Assembly (NCBI RefSeq): GCF_003854275.1
Contig: NZ_QTQP01000064.1
Coordinates: 1 to 37,925, forward strand
DNA: 37,925 bases
Direction of reading: 5' to 3'
Origin: Burkholderia sp. Bp8963
Lineage (GTDB): Bacteria; Pseudomonadota; Gammaproteobacteria; Burkholderiales; Burkholderiaceae
Positions 1 through 8,327 of the stretch are shown here, one piece after another (the stretch's first letter is position 1; each line of letters opens with the position of its first letter). Position numbers and translations under genes: made by a program. The notes below the pieces were generated by a model, which was given only the letters and a program-made list of their open reading frames with translations, did no database searches and was not told where the DNA came from.

Positions 1-466
1 GGCGGCGTCCTGGGGCTGGGCGGCTGGACCCTGAGCATTGGCGACCCCGAGGACGTCGACGAGGCCCGGCTGCTGTTCACCTACGACCCGCTCAGCCCCG
101 CCATGGTCGACCGCTATCGCGATGTCAGCCTGTACCGCGACCGCCTGCAGAAGTTCGACCTGCGCACGTTAGCCCAGACCTGCTCGAACTTCGACGACGT
201 AGTGGATCCGCACAGTCTGGACACCACCGTGGCGGAATTCCGGGCGGCTGGCAACCCAGATGCCAAGCAAATGCTGGAGAAGCAGGCCTTTCCGCCGTTC
301 CGCAACGCGTTGGCGCCCGGCGACGCCGCCAAGGACATGGGTTCCATCTACCACAACGCCCGCGACAGCCTCAAAGGCAACGGCGGGGTCGCGCTGGTGC
401 TCTACGACGCCGTGGGCATCGTTCAGGAGCTGAATGCCTGGCGCAATGACGCCATCGAGATCAACC
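1..466 (+). repeat. Long direct repeat, copy A (effector 5' half)
   Basis: These bases match 4142-4607 with a constant offset of 4141. By eye the first 386 bases are identical, the first difference being G387 against A4528, and a few third-position differences follow to base ~466. Beyond this the two effectors diverge sharply, although shorter near-identical blocks recur around 739-850. The repeat continues upstream out of the window. Confidence 0.95.
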
Positions 467-2244
467 TCCCCTGGTTGAAAGCCATGGATGCCGAAGGCAT
501 CAGCAACGAGCGTCGTCATGCCGTCGCTGAAGCCCTCGACGACATCAAACTGGCCATGCAGAAAAACTACGTCGAGACCGCCGTCCAGGATGCCGCGACC
601 ACACTCGAATCCGCCAAGTATCGCGCCAGACGCAACCAGGCCCGCTTCGGGGTGAGCTTCGAAAACCTCGAGGAGCAAGCGCAGCGCCATGATCCCGAAC
701 GGGTGCGCGCGCGCGCCGCGAAGGAGTCCGCGCACGCCTTCGACCGCTATCAGGACATGCTGGACTGGGACGGCGCCAAGGCCCGCGTCCAGACCGAATT
801 CGCCCGCCGAGACAAGCTGGCCCAGCAGGAAATGGACAAACGCGAGGCAGACCACCTGGCCTGGCTCGACAGCGACCTGCTCAAGCATGCCCTCGATCTC
901 TACGATCGCAAGGACCCGGTCTGGGGAGAGGCCTTCGCCTCACAGATCGGCCTGTGTCTGCTTGGCATGAACGGCTGTAACAGCGGCACCACCCAGCTCA
1001 CCGCCTGGTGGTCGGACACGGCCATTGACAAGCACAACCTCGGCTGGCGCGCGCTGACCCGCAACCAGATCAGTATCGAGGAGGAGACCAGGATTGCCTT
1101 TGCCAAGGCCAAGGCGGCGGAAGTGTTGACGGCGGAAAACATGGTCGAGGTCTTGGGCACCACGAGCATCTGGTTCGAAAAAGTCGCCGACCTTTTCATC
1201 AAATCGGATGCCGCTGTTCAAGCTGCGGTTGGGGCCGGTACGTACCGCTGGTTCGATCCCCAGCGGCTCACACTTGCCCTGCCCCTGTTCGCCTACCTTC
1301 ACCAGCACCTGTTCAGGATGTTGCCCGCCAACGCGGTAGACCGCCACTTGTTGGCTCCGATGGTGGGCTTTGTCCACACGGGTCTTGGGGCTGCGACGAC
1401 CCGGCTACGGATGCGCGAACTGGCCGCAGCAGGCCAGACAGCCAACACAAACCGCGTAGCGGGCCAGGTGAACTCTCACATCGGGAGGGTACGCAACACG
1501 CTGACGACAGAGTTTCAGAACGGCGGCGGCGGGCAGTTCTACCAGATTCGCGCAGGCGTCATCCTGGCAATCATCGAAGGGGTCATTCTCTTCGTCAAAT
1601 CCACCAAAAAAGACGAGGGGGAGCGGGAACGTCTGGAGTTCAAAGCGGCTTTCTTGATCACGGCCGCAGCCGGGATTGAGTTGGCAGCCGTCAGTGTCGA
1701 GACGGTTACCAGACGGTATGCGCCGACAGGCGTCGTCGGACGAGGAGCTGCTATTGCGCTGGGGGGGTTGAGGCTCGGTGGTGGAGTACTGGCGACGGTC
1801 GGGGGGGCATATATGGTGGTTATGGATATTGAGGATACAGCGAAGGCTCTCCATCGAGGTCAATGGATACTTGCACAGGCGTATCGAGTCAGAGCAGTTG
1901 TATCAGCGGGTATAACTGCCCTTTCAGCAACAGTTTCATTTTCCTACTCCGGGCCCTTATTGCGCTGGCTTCTGGGAGCAAATAGCCGAGCCAGTGTGAT
2001 TTTGATTGCAGAAGGTTTAGCCGGCTCTAGATTAATGCCATTATTCCTGACATTAATGACGGTAGGCACATTGACTACCCTTGGGATCAGTGTAGCAATA
2101 GCGGTGTTGTCACCGAATGAAATGGAAGAGTGGTGCTGGCATAGTTGCTTCGGCAAGCGAAAATTAGGAAGTTTTTTTAAGCCATACAAAGATGAAAAAA
2201 CAGAACTTGAAACACTCTACAAATCTTTTATGGCGGCGAACTGA
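1..2244 (+). CDS. VasX-like T6SS effector (BTH_I2691 family), 5' end outside window
   Basis: The frame is open from base 1, so the start lies upstream. Alignment with the complete paralogue at 3761 shows that about 127 N-terminal residues are missing. The visible 747 residues hold the rest of the VasX-type N-terminal region, a long charged helical middle, and a C-terminal third with several hydrophobic segments (roughly bases 1530-2120). This suits a colicin-like pore former acting on the inner membrane of a target cell. The C-terminus carries the motif EWCWHSCFGKR, also seen in the paralogue. The TGA stop is followed immediately by the ATG of the DUF6708-like partner. Base composition drops toward A/T over the last 500 bases, unlike the GC-rich start, which suggests a mosaic gene. 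The family call rests on recognised N-terminal sequence in the paralogue; pore formation is inferred. Confidence 0.85.
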   Translation, partial: GGVLGLGGWTLSIGDPEDVDEARLLFTYDPLSPAMVDRYRDVSLYRDRLQKFDLRTLAQTCSNFDDVVDPHSLDTTVAEFRAAGNPDAKQMLEKQAFPPFRNALAPGDAAKDMGSIYHNARDSLKGNGGVALVLYDAVGIVQELNAWRNDAIEINLPWLKAMDAEGISNERRHAVAEALDDIKLAMQKNYVETAVQDAATTLESAKYRARRNQARFGVSFENLEEQAQRHDPERVRARAAKESAHAFDRYQDMLDWDGAKARVQTEFARRDKLAQQEMDKREADHLAWLDSDLLKHALDLYDRKDPVWGEAFASQIGLCLLGMNGCNSGTTQLTAWWSDTAIDKHNLGWRALTRNQISIEEETRIAFAKAKAAEVLTAENMVEVLGTTSIWFEKVADLFIKSDAAVQAAVGAGTYRWFDPQRLTLALPLFAYLHQHLFRMLPANAVDRHLLAPMVGFVHTGLGAATTRLRMRELAAAGQTANTNRVAGQVNSHIGRVRNTLTTEFQNGGGGQFYQIRAGVILAIIEGVILFVKSTKKDEGERERLEFKAAFLITAAAGIELAAVSVETVTRRYAPTGVVGRGAAIALGGLRLGGGVLATVGGAYMVVMDIEDTAKALHRGQWILAQAYRVRAVVSAGITALSATVSFSYSGPLLRWLLGANSRASVILIAEGLAGSRLMPLFLTLMTVGTLTTLGISVAIAVLSPNEMEEWCWHSCFGKRKLGSFFKPYKDEKTELETLYKSFMAAN

Positions 2245-3333
2245 ATGTACCTAATCGAATGGATGCTGTGGCTCACGCAGACTTCAATTAAAGAACGCGG
2301 CAAGTGGGATGCCAACCTAAAGAAATACCGAACCGAAAAGCGGATGGGTAAGTACAAACACGAGGATAACCTTCCGGGGATCCACGACCCGGTAAGCGAA
2401 AATCCCGACGCGAACGGCTCAATCTATTCCTTTAATGACATCTATGTTGATGTGTGCGCTGGCTCACTTCAGGAGCGCAGGGGATTAATTACACTCGTAA
2501 CCCTTTTAATTATTTACGTAACTCTTTCATCTACGTATTTTTCGATTGGATCAAACAGCGTTTGGCTTACCGGGATCAATTATTGGACCGGAGAACCGGC
2601 AACGACAGAGCATTACGTCGAAGCCGTCGTTTCCACTTTAATGACCATTGGGACCTGCGCCTTAGTCAAGCTGTTCGCATGGCGATTAATAAGCCTGGAG
2701 AATTTCGTTCAGCGCCGATTGCTGATCCGCTTCAATCGCGTTACCCGTCAGGTCTACCTGCATCGGCCACGCTACGCCGGTGGCATCACCATCCTGGATT
2801 GGGGGCAAATTGCTCCCGAACCGGCGGTTGGCGAGGACGAGGCGGCCAACATTGGCAGGCAGTTGGTGTTGGCCTGGGATCCTACCGTCACGGGCCTCCC
2901 ACACCTCCACCTCATGTTCGTCGGCAAGACCGCCAATGGCACCAGCGATATCGTCAATCTGTGGGAGTTCATCCGCCGCTACATGGAGGACGGCCCACAG
3001 GCAGTGCCGCCGCCGAAGAAACGCCTGACCAAGCTGCCCTGGCCCTGGCTATCGGTAATGGCCTCGCTCAGTTTCTTCAGGCCACTATGGCGTGCCGGGC
3101 TGCGCTGGCAGGTCGCCTGCTGGGTCGCGCTCGTCTCGCCGGTTCTGTTCCTGCATGCTACGGGCCACTGGTTATCGCTTCTGCTGTGCTGGGAGCCGCG
3201 TTGGCCGAAGCACATCCGCGAGGCGGGACTGCCGGGCAAGCCCGTGCCGCCACTGTCTACCGCCGCCGACTGGCCACCGCTACCGAAGGCGGAACTCGCA
3301 CCAACCAAACCGCGTAAGCAGCAGGACGCATAG
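2245..3333 (+). CDS. DUF6708-like membrane protein, probable immunity partner of the upstream effector
   Basis: This 362-residue protein starts with the ATG directly abutting the effector stop (TGA-ATG), so the two are probably translationally coupled. Hydrophobic segments lie near residues 81-101, 127-149 and 290-310. Between them is a soluble part with the motifs RRLLIRFNRVTRQVYLHRP and NGTSDIVNLWEFIRRYMED, both shared with the paralogue at 6407. The C-terminal tail is proline and lysine rich. An inner-membrane protein paired with a membrane-active T6SS toxin is most simply an immunity protein, by analogy with the VasX/TsiV2 arrangement. A role as chaperone or accessory protein cannot be excluded. 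The N-terminal third is A/T-rich and poorly conserved between the two copies, as expected if it recognises the variable toxin part. Confidence 0.8.
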   Translation: MYLIEWMLWLTQTSIKERGKWDANLKKYRTEKRMGKYKHEDNLPGIHDPVSENPDANGSIYSFNDIYVDVCAGSLQERRGLITLVTLLIIYVTLSSTYFSIGSNSVWLTGINYWTGEPATTEHYVEAVVSTLMTIGTCALVKLFAWRLISLENFVQRRLLIRFNRVTRQVYLHRPRYAGGITILDWGQIAPEPAVGEDEAANIGRQLVLAWDPTVTGLPHLHLMFVGKTANGTSDIVNLWEFIRRYMEDGPQAVPPPKKRLTKLPWPWLSVMASLSFFRPLWRAGLRWQVACWVALVSPVLFLHATGHWLSLLLCWEPRWPKHIREAGLPGKPVPPLSTAADWPPLPKAELAPTKPRKQQDA

Positions 3334-3431
3334 TCGCATGAGCAGCCCGTGCTCACCCCGAAGGCCGAGGAACCGATTCAACGCAGACAAGCAACGAGTC
3401 CAGCATCGGACTCACATAGATAGGAACACAT

Positions 3432-3695
3432 ATGACCCAACCTTTGATTGTCCTTGGCGATACCAGCAGCCACGGTGGTGCCGTACAGACCGCGACGACC
3501 GGATTTACCTCCAACGGTATCGCTGTAGCTGGCCACGGTGACATGCTGGAATGTCCCGCGCACGGCATGGTTGCAATTCAAACTGCCGGCAAGGGTATGC
3601 AGGCGAACGGCAAGACCCCGGCACGCGAGGGCGATGCGACCACCTGCGGCGCCCAATTGATTGCATCCCAGCGCGGCACTACCTGGACCGGGTGA
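3432..3695 (+). CDS. PAAR domain protein (T6SS spike tip)
   Basis: This 87-residue single-domain protein matches the PAAR fold. A Gly-rich N-terminus containing SSHGG is followed by GDMLECPAHG and then EGDATTCGAQLI, which supplies the Cys/His residues of the zinc site. PAAR proteins sharpen the VgrG spike and recruit cargo, so it probably loads the effector encoded next. A GGAA element about 8 bases upstream supports the ATG at 3432. It is separated from the preceding DUF6708-like gene by about 100 bases, and the next effector starts 65 bases after its stop. The first effector's own PAAR, if it has one, would lie outside the window. Confidence 0.92.
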   Translation: MTQPLIVLGDTSSHGGAVQTATTGFTSNGIAVAGHGDMLECPAHGMVAIQTAGKGMQANGKTPAREGDATTCGAQLIASQRGTTWTG

Positions 3696-3760
3696 TGCAA
3701 TGCAAGGCGATGCCTCACTGCACCAGCGGCAGGCATAGCAACGACCACGATAAAACAGCC

Positions 3761-6406
3761 ATGTCCACAGATATTCAATCCCTGACCGAGTTGCTTGGCG
3801 CCAGCCGCGACGCCGCCAACCGTACTCGCAGCAATGAAGCACCCAGCCCATGCGTCAGTTGCAAGCGCACCCTCTCCATCCTGCCCTTGCGCTACGGCGT
3901 GGTGTCCGGCGCCAACCAGGCCAGTGTCGAATACCTCGCGCCCAAGCTACCCGCGAACCTCGGCAAGAAGCTCACGCCCAAGCTCACCGGCAGCCGCTAT
4001 GCCGTGCGCAGCTTGCGCGAAGGCTACGTCTATGTCTTTCTCAAGCGCCGCGGCAAGGCTTATGTCTGCGAAGCCACCTACCGGGTGCATGACAGCGGGC
4101 TGCTGCAACCGGTGTGGTCCCATGATCCGGGCACCCCCGTCGGCGGCGTCCTGGGGCTGGGCGGCTGGACCCTGAGCATTGGCGACCCCGAGGACGTCGA
4201 CGAGGCCCGGCTGCTGTTCACCTACGACCCGCTCAGCCCCGCCATGGTCGACCGCTATCGCGATGTCAGCCTGTACCGCGACCGCCTGCAGAAGTTCGAC
4301 CTGCGCACGTTAGCCCAGACCTGCTCGAACTTCGACGACGTAGTGGATCCGCACAGTCTGGACACCACCGTGGCGGAATTCCGGGCGGCTGGCAACCCAG
4401 ATGCCAAGCAAATGCTGGAGAAGCAGGCCTTTCCGCCGTTCCGCAACGCGTTGGCGCCCGGCGACGCCGCCAAGGACATGGGTTCCATCTACCACAACGC
4501 CCGCGACAGCCTCAAAGGCAACGGCGGAGTCGCACTGGTGCTCTACGACGCCGTGGGCATCGTCCAGGAGCTGAATGCCTGGCGCAATGACGCCATCGAG
4601 ATCAACCGTCCGTGGTTGCAGAAAACAGATAAGGACGGCATCAGCAACGAACGCCGGTTGGTAGTGGCAAACGCCCTGGACAACATCAAGACTGCCATGC
4701 AGAAGGGTTATATCGAAAACGCTACCAAAGACGCCGAGGCCAAACTCCAGTCCGCCAAAGACCGGGACTTACGGTTCAAGGCACGCTTCGGATACAACCC
4801 GGAGAACCTTCAAGAGATCCAAGCGCACTACCACCCTGACCGGGTGCAGGAACACGCCGCCAAGGCCGCACCGAACGCTTTCGATCGCTACCAGGACATG
4901 CTGGACTGGAACGGCGCCAAAAAACACGTTCAGACCGAGTTCGCCCGCCGAGACAAGCTGGCCCAGCAGGAAATGGACAAGCGCGAGGCGGACCACCTGG
5001 CCTGGCTGGGCAGCGACCTGTTCAAGCATGCCCTCGATCTCTACGATCGCAAGGCCCCGGTTTGGGGCCAGGCTTTTGCTGAGCAGATTGGCCTTTGCCT
5101 GCTGGGCATGAACGGTTGCGACAGTGGCGCCGCCAAACTTGCGGAATGGTGGTCAGACTTCGCCATCGGTGAACGCAATCTCGCGTGGCGAGCGTTGACC
5201 CGCAATCAGTTCGAGATCGAGGACGCAACCAAAAACGCAATGGCCGAGGCGCAAGCTGCAGATGTCTTGACGGCGGACAATATGGTTGGGGTTCTGACGA
5301 CGACGAACAAGAATTTCAAGAACGTTGCCGATGTGCTGAGCAAGGCGGATAACGCCGTCGAACTGGCACTGGCGGCGGGTACGCACAGATGGTTTGGCGC
5401 GGATCGGCTCAGCCGCTCCCTGTCTCTTTTTGCGCAAGCTCACCAATATCTCTTCAAATTGTTGCCTGCGAATGCAGTTGATCGTCGGTTACTCGTTCCA
5501 ATGTTGGGCTTTATGCATGCCAACCTTGGGGCGCGGGTTATCAATTTACGCTTGGAAGAGTTCGCTGCCGCCGGGCAATCCGCCAGCCGAGCGCGGGTGG
5601 CCGGGCAGGTGAACTCCCAAATCACCAAAGTCCGCAACACTTTGGCCAATGACTTCCAGAACCACGGCGGAGGTCAGTTCTACAAGGTGCGTGCAGGCGT
5701 CGTCGTGGCGATACTCGAGTCCGTCGCCTTGCTGACTACCGCCGCTGGCTCCGATAAGGGAACGAAGGAGTATGCCGAGTTGACTGCGGCAGGTTTGGTC
5801 ACTGCAGCCGCGGGATTTGAGCTGGCGGCAACCGGTGTGGAGTCCGTCAGCACCAGATTCGCGCAAACCACTGTAGTAGGCCGCGGCGCTTCGATTGCGC
5901 TGGGTGGATTGAAGCTCTTTGGTGGCCTGTTAGCTACAGTGGGAGGAGCGATAAGTACAGCAATTGCGCTGGTTGATGCAGAAAGTGCATTCCGCGAGGA
6001 CCGACGAGTTCTAGGCTATGCGTACGTAGGTCAGGCCATGATTTCTACAGCAATTACGGCACTGGCCTCAATGCTGTCGTTGTCGGCATCAGGAGCTTAC
6101 CTGCAATGGCTCCTACAGAACACTCAGCGCACCCTCTTGCGCGTGATTCTGCCTCACCTGATTCGCTGGTCAGCCGCATTAGCCGCTCCCGAAATTGCCG
6201 CCATGTTGGGATTGGCGCTCGGTTGGGCGACAGCTATTGGGGTTGTAGCGGCTGTGGTGATTTGGGCCATCACACCCGACGAACTGGAAAGCTGGTGCAC
6301 ACACAGTTGCTTCGGTAAACGTGACCCGAACAGTTTTTGGAAACCATTTGCAAGTGAAGAAAAAGAACTGGTTAATCTGTATGAAGCTTTTGATGCGGTG
6401 AAATAA
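3761..6406 (+). CDS. VasX-like T6SS effector (BTH_I2691 family), complete
   Basis: The start chosen is the ATG at 3761 (MSTDIQSL), because the third-copy remnant begins in the same way. The product is 881 residues. Residues ~20-45 contain PCVSCKRTLSILPLRYGVV, the cysteine-pair and ILPLRY signature of the VasX N-terminal region, which helps load the toxin onto the secretion spike. A helical charged region follows. From about residue 640 to 860 there are alternating Gly/Ala-rich hydrophobic segments, consistent with a membrane-inserting toxin. It ends with ESWCTHSCFGK and a charged tail. The first part (to about base 4607) is nearly identical to bases 1-466, and the C-terminal part has diverged. 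The TAA stop abuts the ATG of the partner gene. Pore-forming activity is inferred from family and hydrophobicity. Confidence 0.9.
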   Translation: MSTDIQSLTELLGASRDAANRTRSNEAPSPCVSCKRTLSILPLRYGVVSGANQASVEYLAPKLPANLGKKLTPKLTGSRYAVRSLREGYVYVFLKRRGKAYVCEATYRVHDSGLLQPVWSHDPGTPVGGVLGLGGWTLSIGDPEDVDEARLLFTYDPLSPAMVDRYRDVSLYRDRLQKFDLRTLAQTCSNFDDVVDPHSLDTTVAEFRAAGNPDAKQMLEKQAFPPFRNALAPGDAAKDMGSIYHNARDSLKGNGGVALVLYDAVGIVQELNAWRNDAIEINRPWLQKTDKDGISNERRLVVANALDNIKTAMQKGYIENATKDAEAKLQSAKDRDLRFKARFGYNPENLQEIQAHYHPDRVQEHAAKAAPNAFDRYQDMLDWNGAKKHVQTEFARRDKLAQQEMDKREADHLAWLGSDLFKHALDLYDRKAPVWGQAFAEQIGLCLLGMNGCDSGAAKLAEWWSDFAIGERNLAWRALTRNQFEIEDATKNAMAEAQAADVLTADNMVGVLTTTNKNFKNVADVLSKADNAVELALAAGTHRWFGADRLSRSLSLFAQAHQYLFKLLPANAVDRRLLVPMLGFMHANLGARVINLRLEEFAAAGQSASRARVAGQVNSQITKVRNTLANDFQNHGGGQFYKVRAGVVVAILESVALLTTAAGSDKGTKEYAELTAAGLVTAAAGFELAATGVESVSTRFAQTTVVGRGASIALGGLKLFGGLLATVGGAISTAIALVDAESAFREDRRVLGYAYVGQAMISTAITALASMLSLSASGAYLQWLLQNTQRTLLRVILPHLIRWSAALAAPEIAAMLGLALGWATAIGVVAAVVIWAITPDELESWCTHSCFGKRDPNSFWKPFASEEKELVNLYEAFDAVK
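3779..3960 (+). repeat. Direct repeat shared with the truncated third effector, copy 1
   Basis: These 182 bases match 7625-7806 with two mismatches. They encode the VasX-type N-terminal signature. The match ends exactly at the sequence GCGAACCT. Confidence 0.93.
4142..4607 (+). repeat. Long direct repeat, copy B (effector 5' half)
   Basis: This is the partner of bases 1-466, lying inside the complete effector. The near-perfect identity, including synonymous sites, points to recent duplication or gene conversion of the secretion-signal half, while the toxin half has been kept different. Confidence 0.95.
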
Positions 6407-7582
6407 ATGTATCTCATAGAACGTGGAATCTGGACAGCACAAAACGACGCCGAGACACGCGGCCAGTTGGAAGTGGATATGGCCAGCGCACTGGCAAAAG
6501 AACGCGCCGAAAAGGAAAAAGGCATCAACCAGTTGCCCGGCATACATGACCAGGTAAGTGAGCATCCTTGCGCAGACGGATCCGTATATGCCTTCAACGA
6601 TACCTACATCGAGCTGTATGCAGGTGCGCTGCAAGATAGGCGTGGTGTCATCACGATTTTCTCCCTGCTACTAGGGTTCATTGTCTGGACCCTAGGTTCA
6701 CTGAGTATTGAAATGGGTACTGTATGGATTACCCATGTCCATTTCGGAGTACAAAGGCCTGCGACAACAATGGACTATATCGACCCAGTAATCATAGGGC
6801 TAATTGTGCTAGGAGTTTGCTTTGCAATATACAAATTCCTGTGGCGCTTCATCCGCCTGGAGAACTTCGTTCAACGCCGCCTGCTCATCCGTTTCAATCG
6901 TGTAACTCGGCAGGTGTATCTGCATCGCCCTGGCTATGCAGGCGGGCTGGCAACCTTAGCCTGGGACCAGGTCTCCCCGGAGCCGGCGGTGGGGCTCCCC
7001 GAGTGGCGAGGAACGGGCACCCAACTGATGCTGGCCTGGACCAACGACATGACTGGCTTGTCGTACTTCCACATCATGCTGGTCGGCAAGGTGGCAAACG
7101 GCACCAGCGATATCGTCAACCTGTGGGAATTCATCCGCCGCTACATGGAGGAAGGTCCGCAATCGGTGCCACGGCCGAAGAAGCTGCTTGGCAAGGTGCC
7201 ATGGCCGTGGCTCTCGCTTCAAGCGCCGTGGAGCTTCATGAAACCGCTGTGGCGTGCTGGCCTGAAGACCAAGATCCTCTTGTGGACCGTGTTGCTGTCG
7301 CCAGTGTTGCTCGTCCACGCCACCGGCCACTGGATATCGCTACTGCTGGGCTGGGAGCCGCGCTGGCCGAAGATCATTCGCGAAGCCGGATTGCCAGGCA
7401 AACCGGTGCCACCTCTTTCCACCGCCGCTGATTGGCCCCCACCGCCTGCGAGCAGCGCCAAACCCAAACGGCATCGCCCTTTGCGCAAGGCTATCGCCGA
7501 AGCTCGCCCAGAAGGTGATGAGCAGATGGGCATGCCCGGCCAGGAGCTCAGGGCGGCTGACGGCCGCGAGTCCGATGCGTAA
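6407..7582 (+). CDS. DUF6708-like membrane protein, probable immunity partner of the second effector
   Basis: This is a 391-residue paralogue of the protein at 2245. Both begin MYLIE, and they share LPGIHD near residue 45, RRLLIRFNRVTRQVYLHRP, NGTSDIVNLWEFIRRYMEEGPQ, PWPWLS and the segment ending ATGHW.SLLLGWEPRWPK. Hydrophobic segments fall in similar places near residues 80-100, 125-150 and 285-310. The N-terminal third and the C-terminal tail, which here is longer and basic (KPKRHRPLRK), differ most. It starts on the base after the effector stop. The pairing of a divergent effector C-terminus with a divergent partner supports a specific toxin-immunity relation, but no immunity activity can be read from sequence alone. 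Confidence 0.8.
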   Translation: MYLIERGIWTAQNDAETRGQLEVDMASALAKERAEKEKGINQLPGIHDQVSEHPCADGSVYAFNDTYIELYAGALQDRRGVITIFSLLLGFIVWTLGSLSIEMGTVWITHVHFGVQRPATTMDYIDPVIIGLIVLGVCFAIYKFLWRFIRLENFVQRRLLIRFNRVTRQVYLHRPGYAGGLATLAWDQVSPEPAVGLPEWRGTGTQLMLAWTNDMTGLSYFHIMLVGKVANGTSDIVNLWEFIRRYMEEGPQSVPRPKKLLGKVPWPWLSLQAPWSFMKPLWRAGLKTKILLWTVLLSPVLLVHATGHWISLLLGWEPRWPKIIREAGLPGKPVPPLSTAADWPPPPASSAKPKRHRPLRKAIAEARPEGDEQMGMPGQELRAADGRESDA

Positions 7583-7606
7583 TTGGAAGTAGCAAGACGA
7601 GTGGAA

Positions 7607-8014
7607 ATGCCGACACAACCCGACTCCCTGACCGAGTTGCTTGGCGCCAGCCGCGACACCGCCAACCGTACTCGCAGCAATGACGCACCCAGCCCATGCG
7701 TCAGTTGCAAGCGCACCCTCTCCATCCTGCCCTTGCGCTACGGCGTGGTGTCCGGCGCCAACCAGGCCAGTGTCGAATACCTCGCGCCCAAGCTACCCGC
7801 GAACCTAAGCGAGTCACGACGGGCCTCCCGGTCGATGGCCGTTCAGACTTCCTGTTCAACGTCCGATCCGCACGCCGGCGCACCACGCCCCCTGCTTCGC
7901 AACGCGTGGCGATGCTTCCGGCATGGTCGCGCACGGCGGTTTCGTTTCGTCAGTGCCCGGTTCACATCCCGCCACGCTCGCGCAATCGTGCGACGTCATT
8001 CAGCGAACGCCTAA
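7607..8014 (+). pseudogene. Truncated third VasX-like effector (N-terminal stub)
   Basis: From ATG 7607 the frame encodes a sequence almost identical to the start of the effector at 3761 (SLTELLGASRD, then PCVSCKRTLSILPLRYGVV). It continues only as far as KLPANL, at base 7806. There the similarity stops at once, and the frame runs on through unrelated sequence to a stop at 8014. A TTG at 7583 could extend the frame upstream. No PAAR gene precedes it and no DUF6708-like gene follows. It is best read as the broken end of the tandem array. It could be an inert remnant, or a 5' donor for recombination with the intact copies. Confidence 0.85.
7625..7806 (+). repeat. Direct repeat shared with the complete effector, copy 2
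   Basis: This is the partner of 3779-3960. Its right edge at 7806 is the rearrangement breakpoint where the third effector is lost and unrelated sequence begins. Confidence 0.93.
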
Positions 8015-8102
8015 TTTCGCTCGCCCGAATGTCCGGCGAATGGGCGTCCGCCGCATCCGGTGGCCGTCCGGCAAACCTGGCAAACATGAAACAGGATTTC
8101 CC

Positions 8103-8130
8103 TTGCGGGTTATGTGCAATGTCCTATGCT
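8103..8130 (+). promoter_or_regulatory. Possible sigma-70 type promoter
   Basis: TTGCGG (8103-8108) and TATGCT (8125-8130) are separated by 16 bases, close to the housekeeping consensus. No credible reading frame follows before the terminator at 8239. Such matches occur by chance, so this is tentative. Confidence 0.25.
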
Positions 8131-8136
8131 ATTTGC

Positions 8137-8278
8137 TGTCCGCCGACGGCATTGCATCAGCACAGGCAATAATAGATTTCAGCGCGCCCACCGCCGTCCG
8201 GCAGCGAACGCGCATGCTTTTGACCCGAGTGCCTTTAAGCGCGACTGCCCGACGAATTGGCAGGTGCGCATTTTTTTT
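8137..8278 (+). ncRNA. Candidate intergenic small RNA ending at an intrinsic terminator
   Basis: The stretch 7807-8327 holds no convincing gene. It does contain a promoter-like pair at 8103-8130 and a strong intrinsic terminator on the same strand at 8239-8278. A transcript between them would be about 140 bases. No known RNA family was recognised. Alternatively the terminator belongs to a gene lost when the effector array was rearranged. Confidence 0.25.
8239..8278 (+). terminator. Intrinsic terminator on the plus strand
   Basis: An 11-base-pair stem (8239-8249 with 8259-8269) has one G-T wobble and one mismatch, closes a 9-base loop, and is followed by A and eight T residues (8271-8278). 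The upstream T6SS array is the only plus-strand gene set it could serve, apart from a small RNA. Confidence 0.7.
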
Positions 8279-8327
8279 GACCGGACGCCGCGCGGGCGAA
8301 CGGCGTTCGCAACGTCCGCGCGACGCG

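Noticed and set aside
3551..3760. Upstream extension of the second effector into the PAAR gene
   Set aside because: This would overlap the PAAR gene in another frame. The paralogous stub shows that the conserved protein begins at the ATG equivalent to 3761.
7807..8238. Possible IS or phage remnant after the truncated effector
   Set aside because: No transposase or integrase motif, terminal repeat or target duplication could be seen in any frame.
8290..8327. Inverted GC-rich sequence after the M55 stop as a minus-strand terminator
   Set aside because: A small GCGAACG/CGTTCGC hairpin exists, but the run of eight T residues nearby belongs to the plus strand, so it cannot serve as the U-run on the minus strand.
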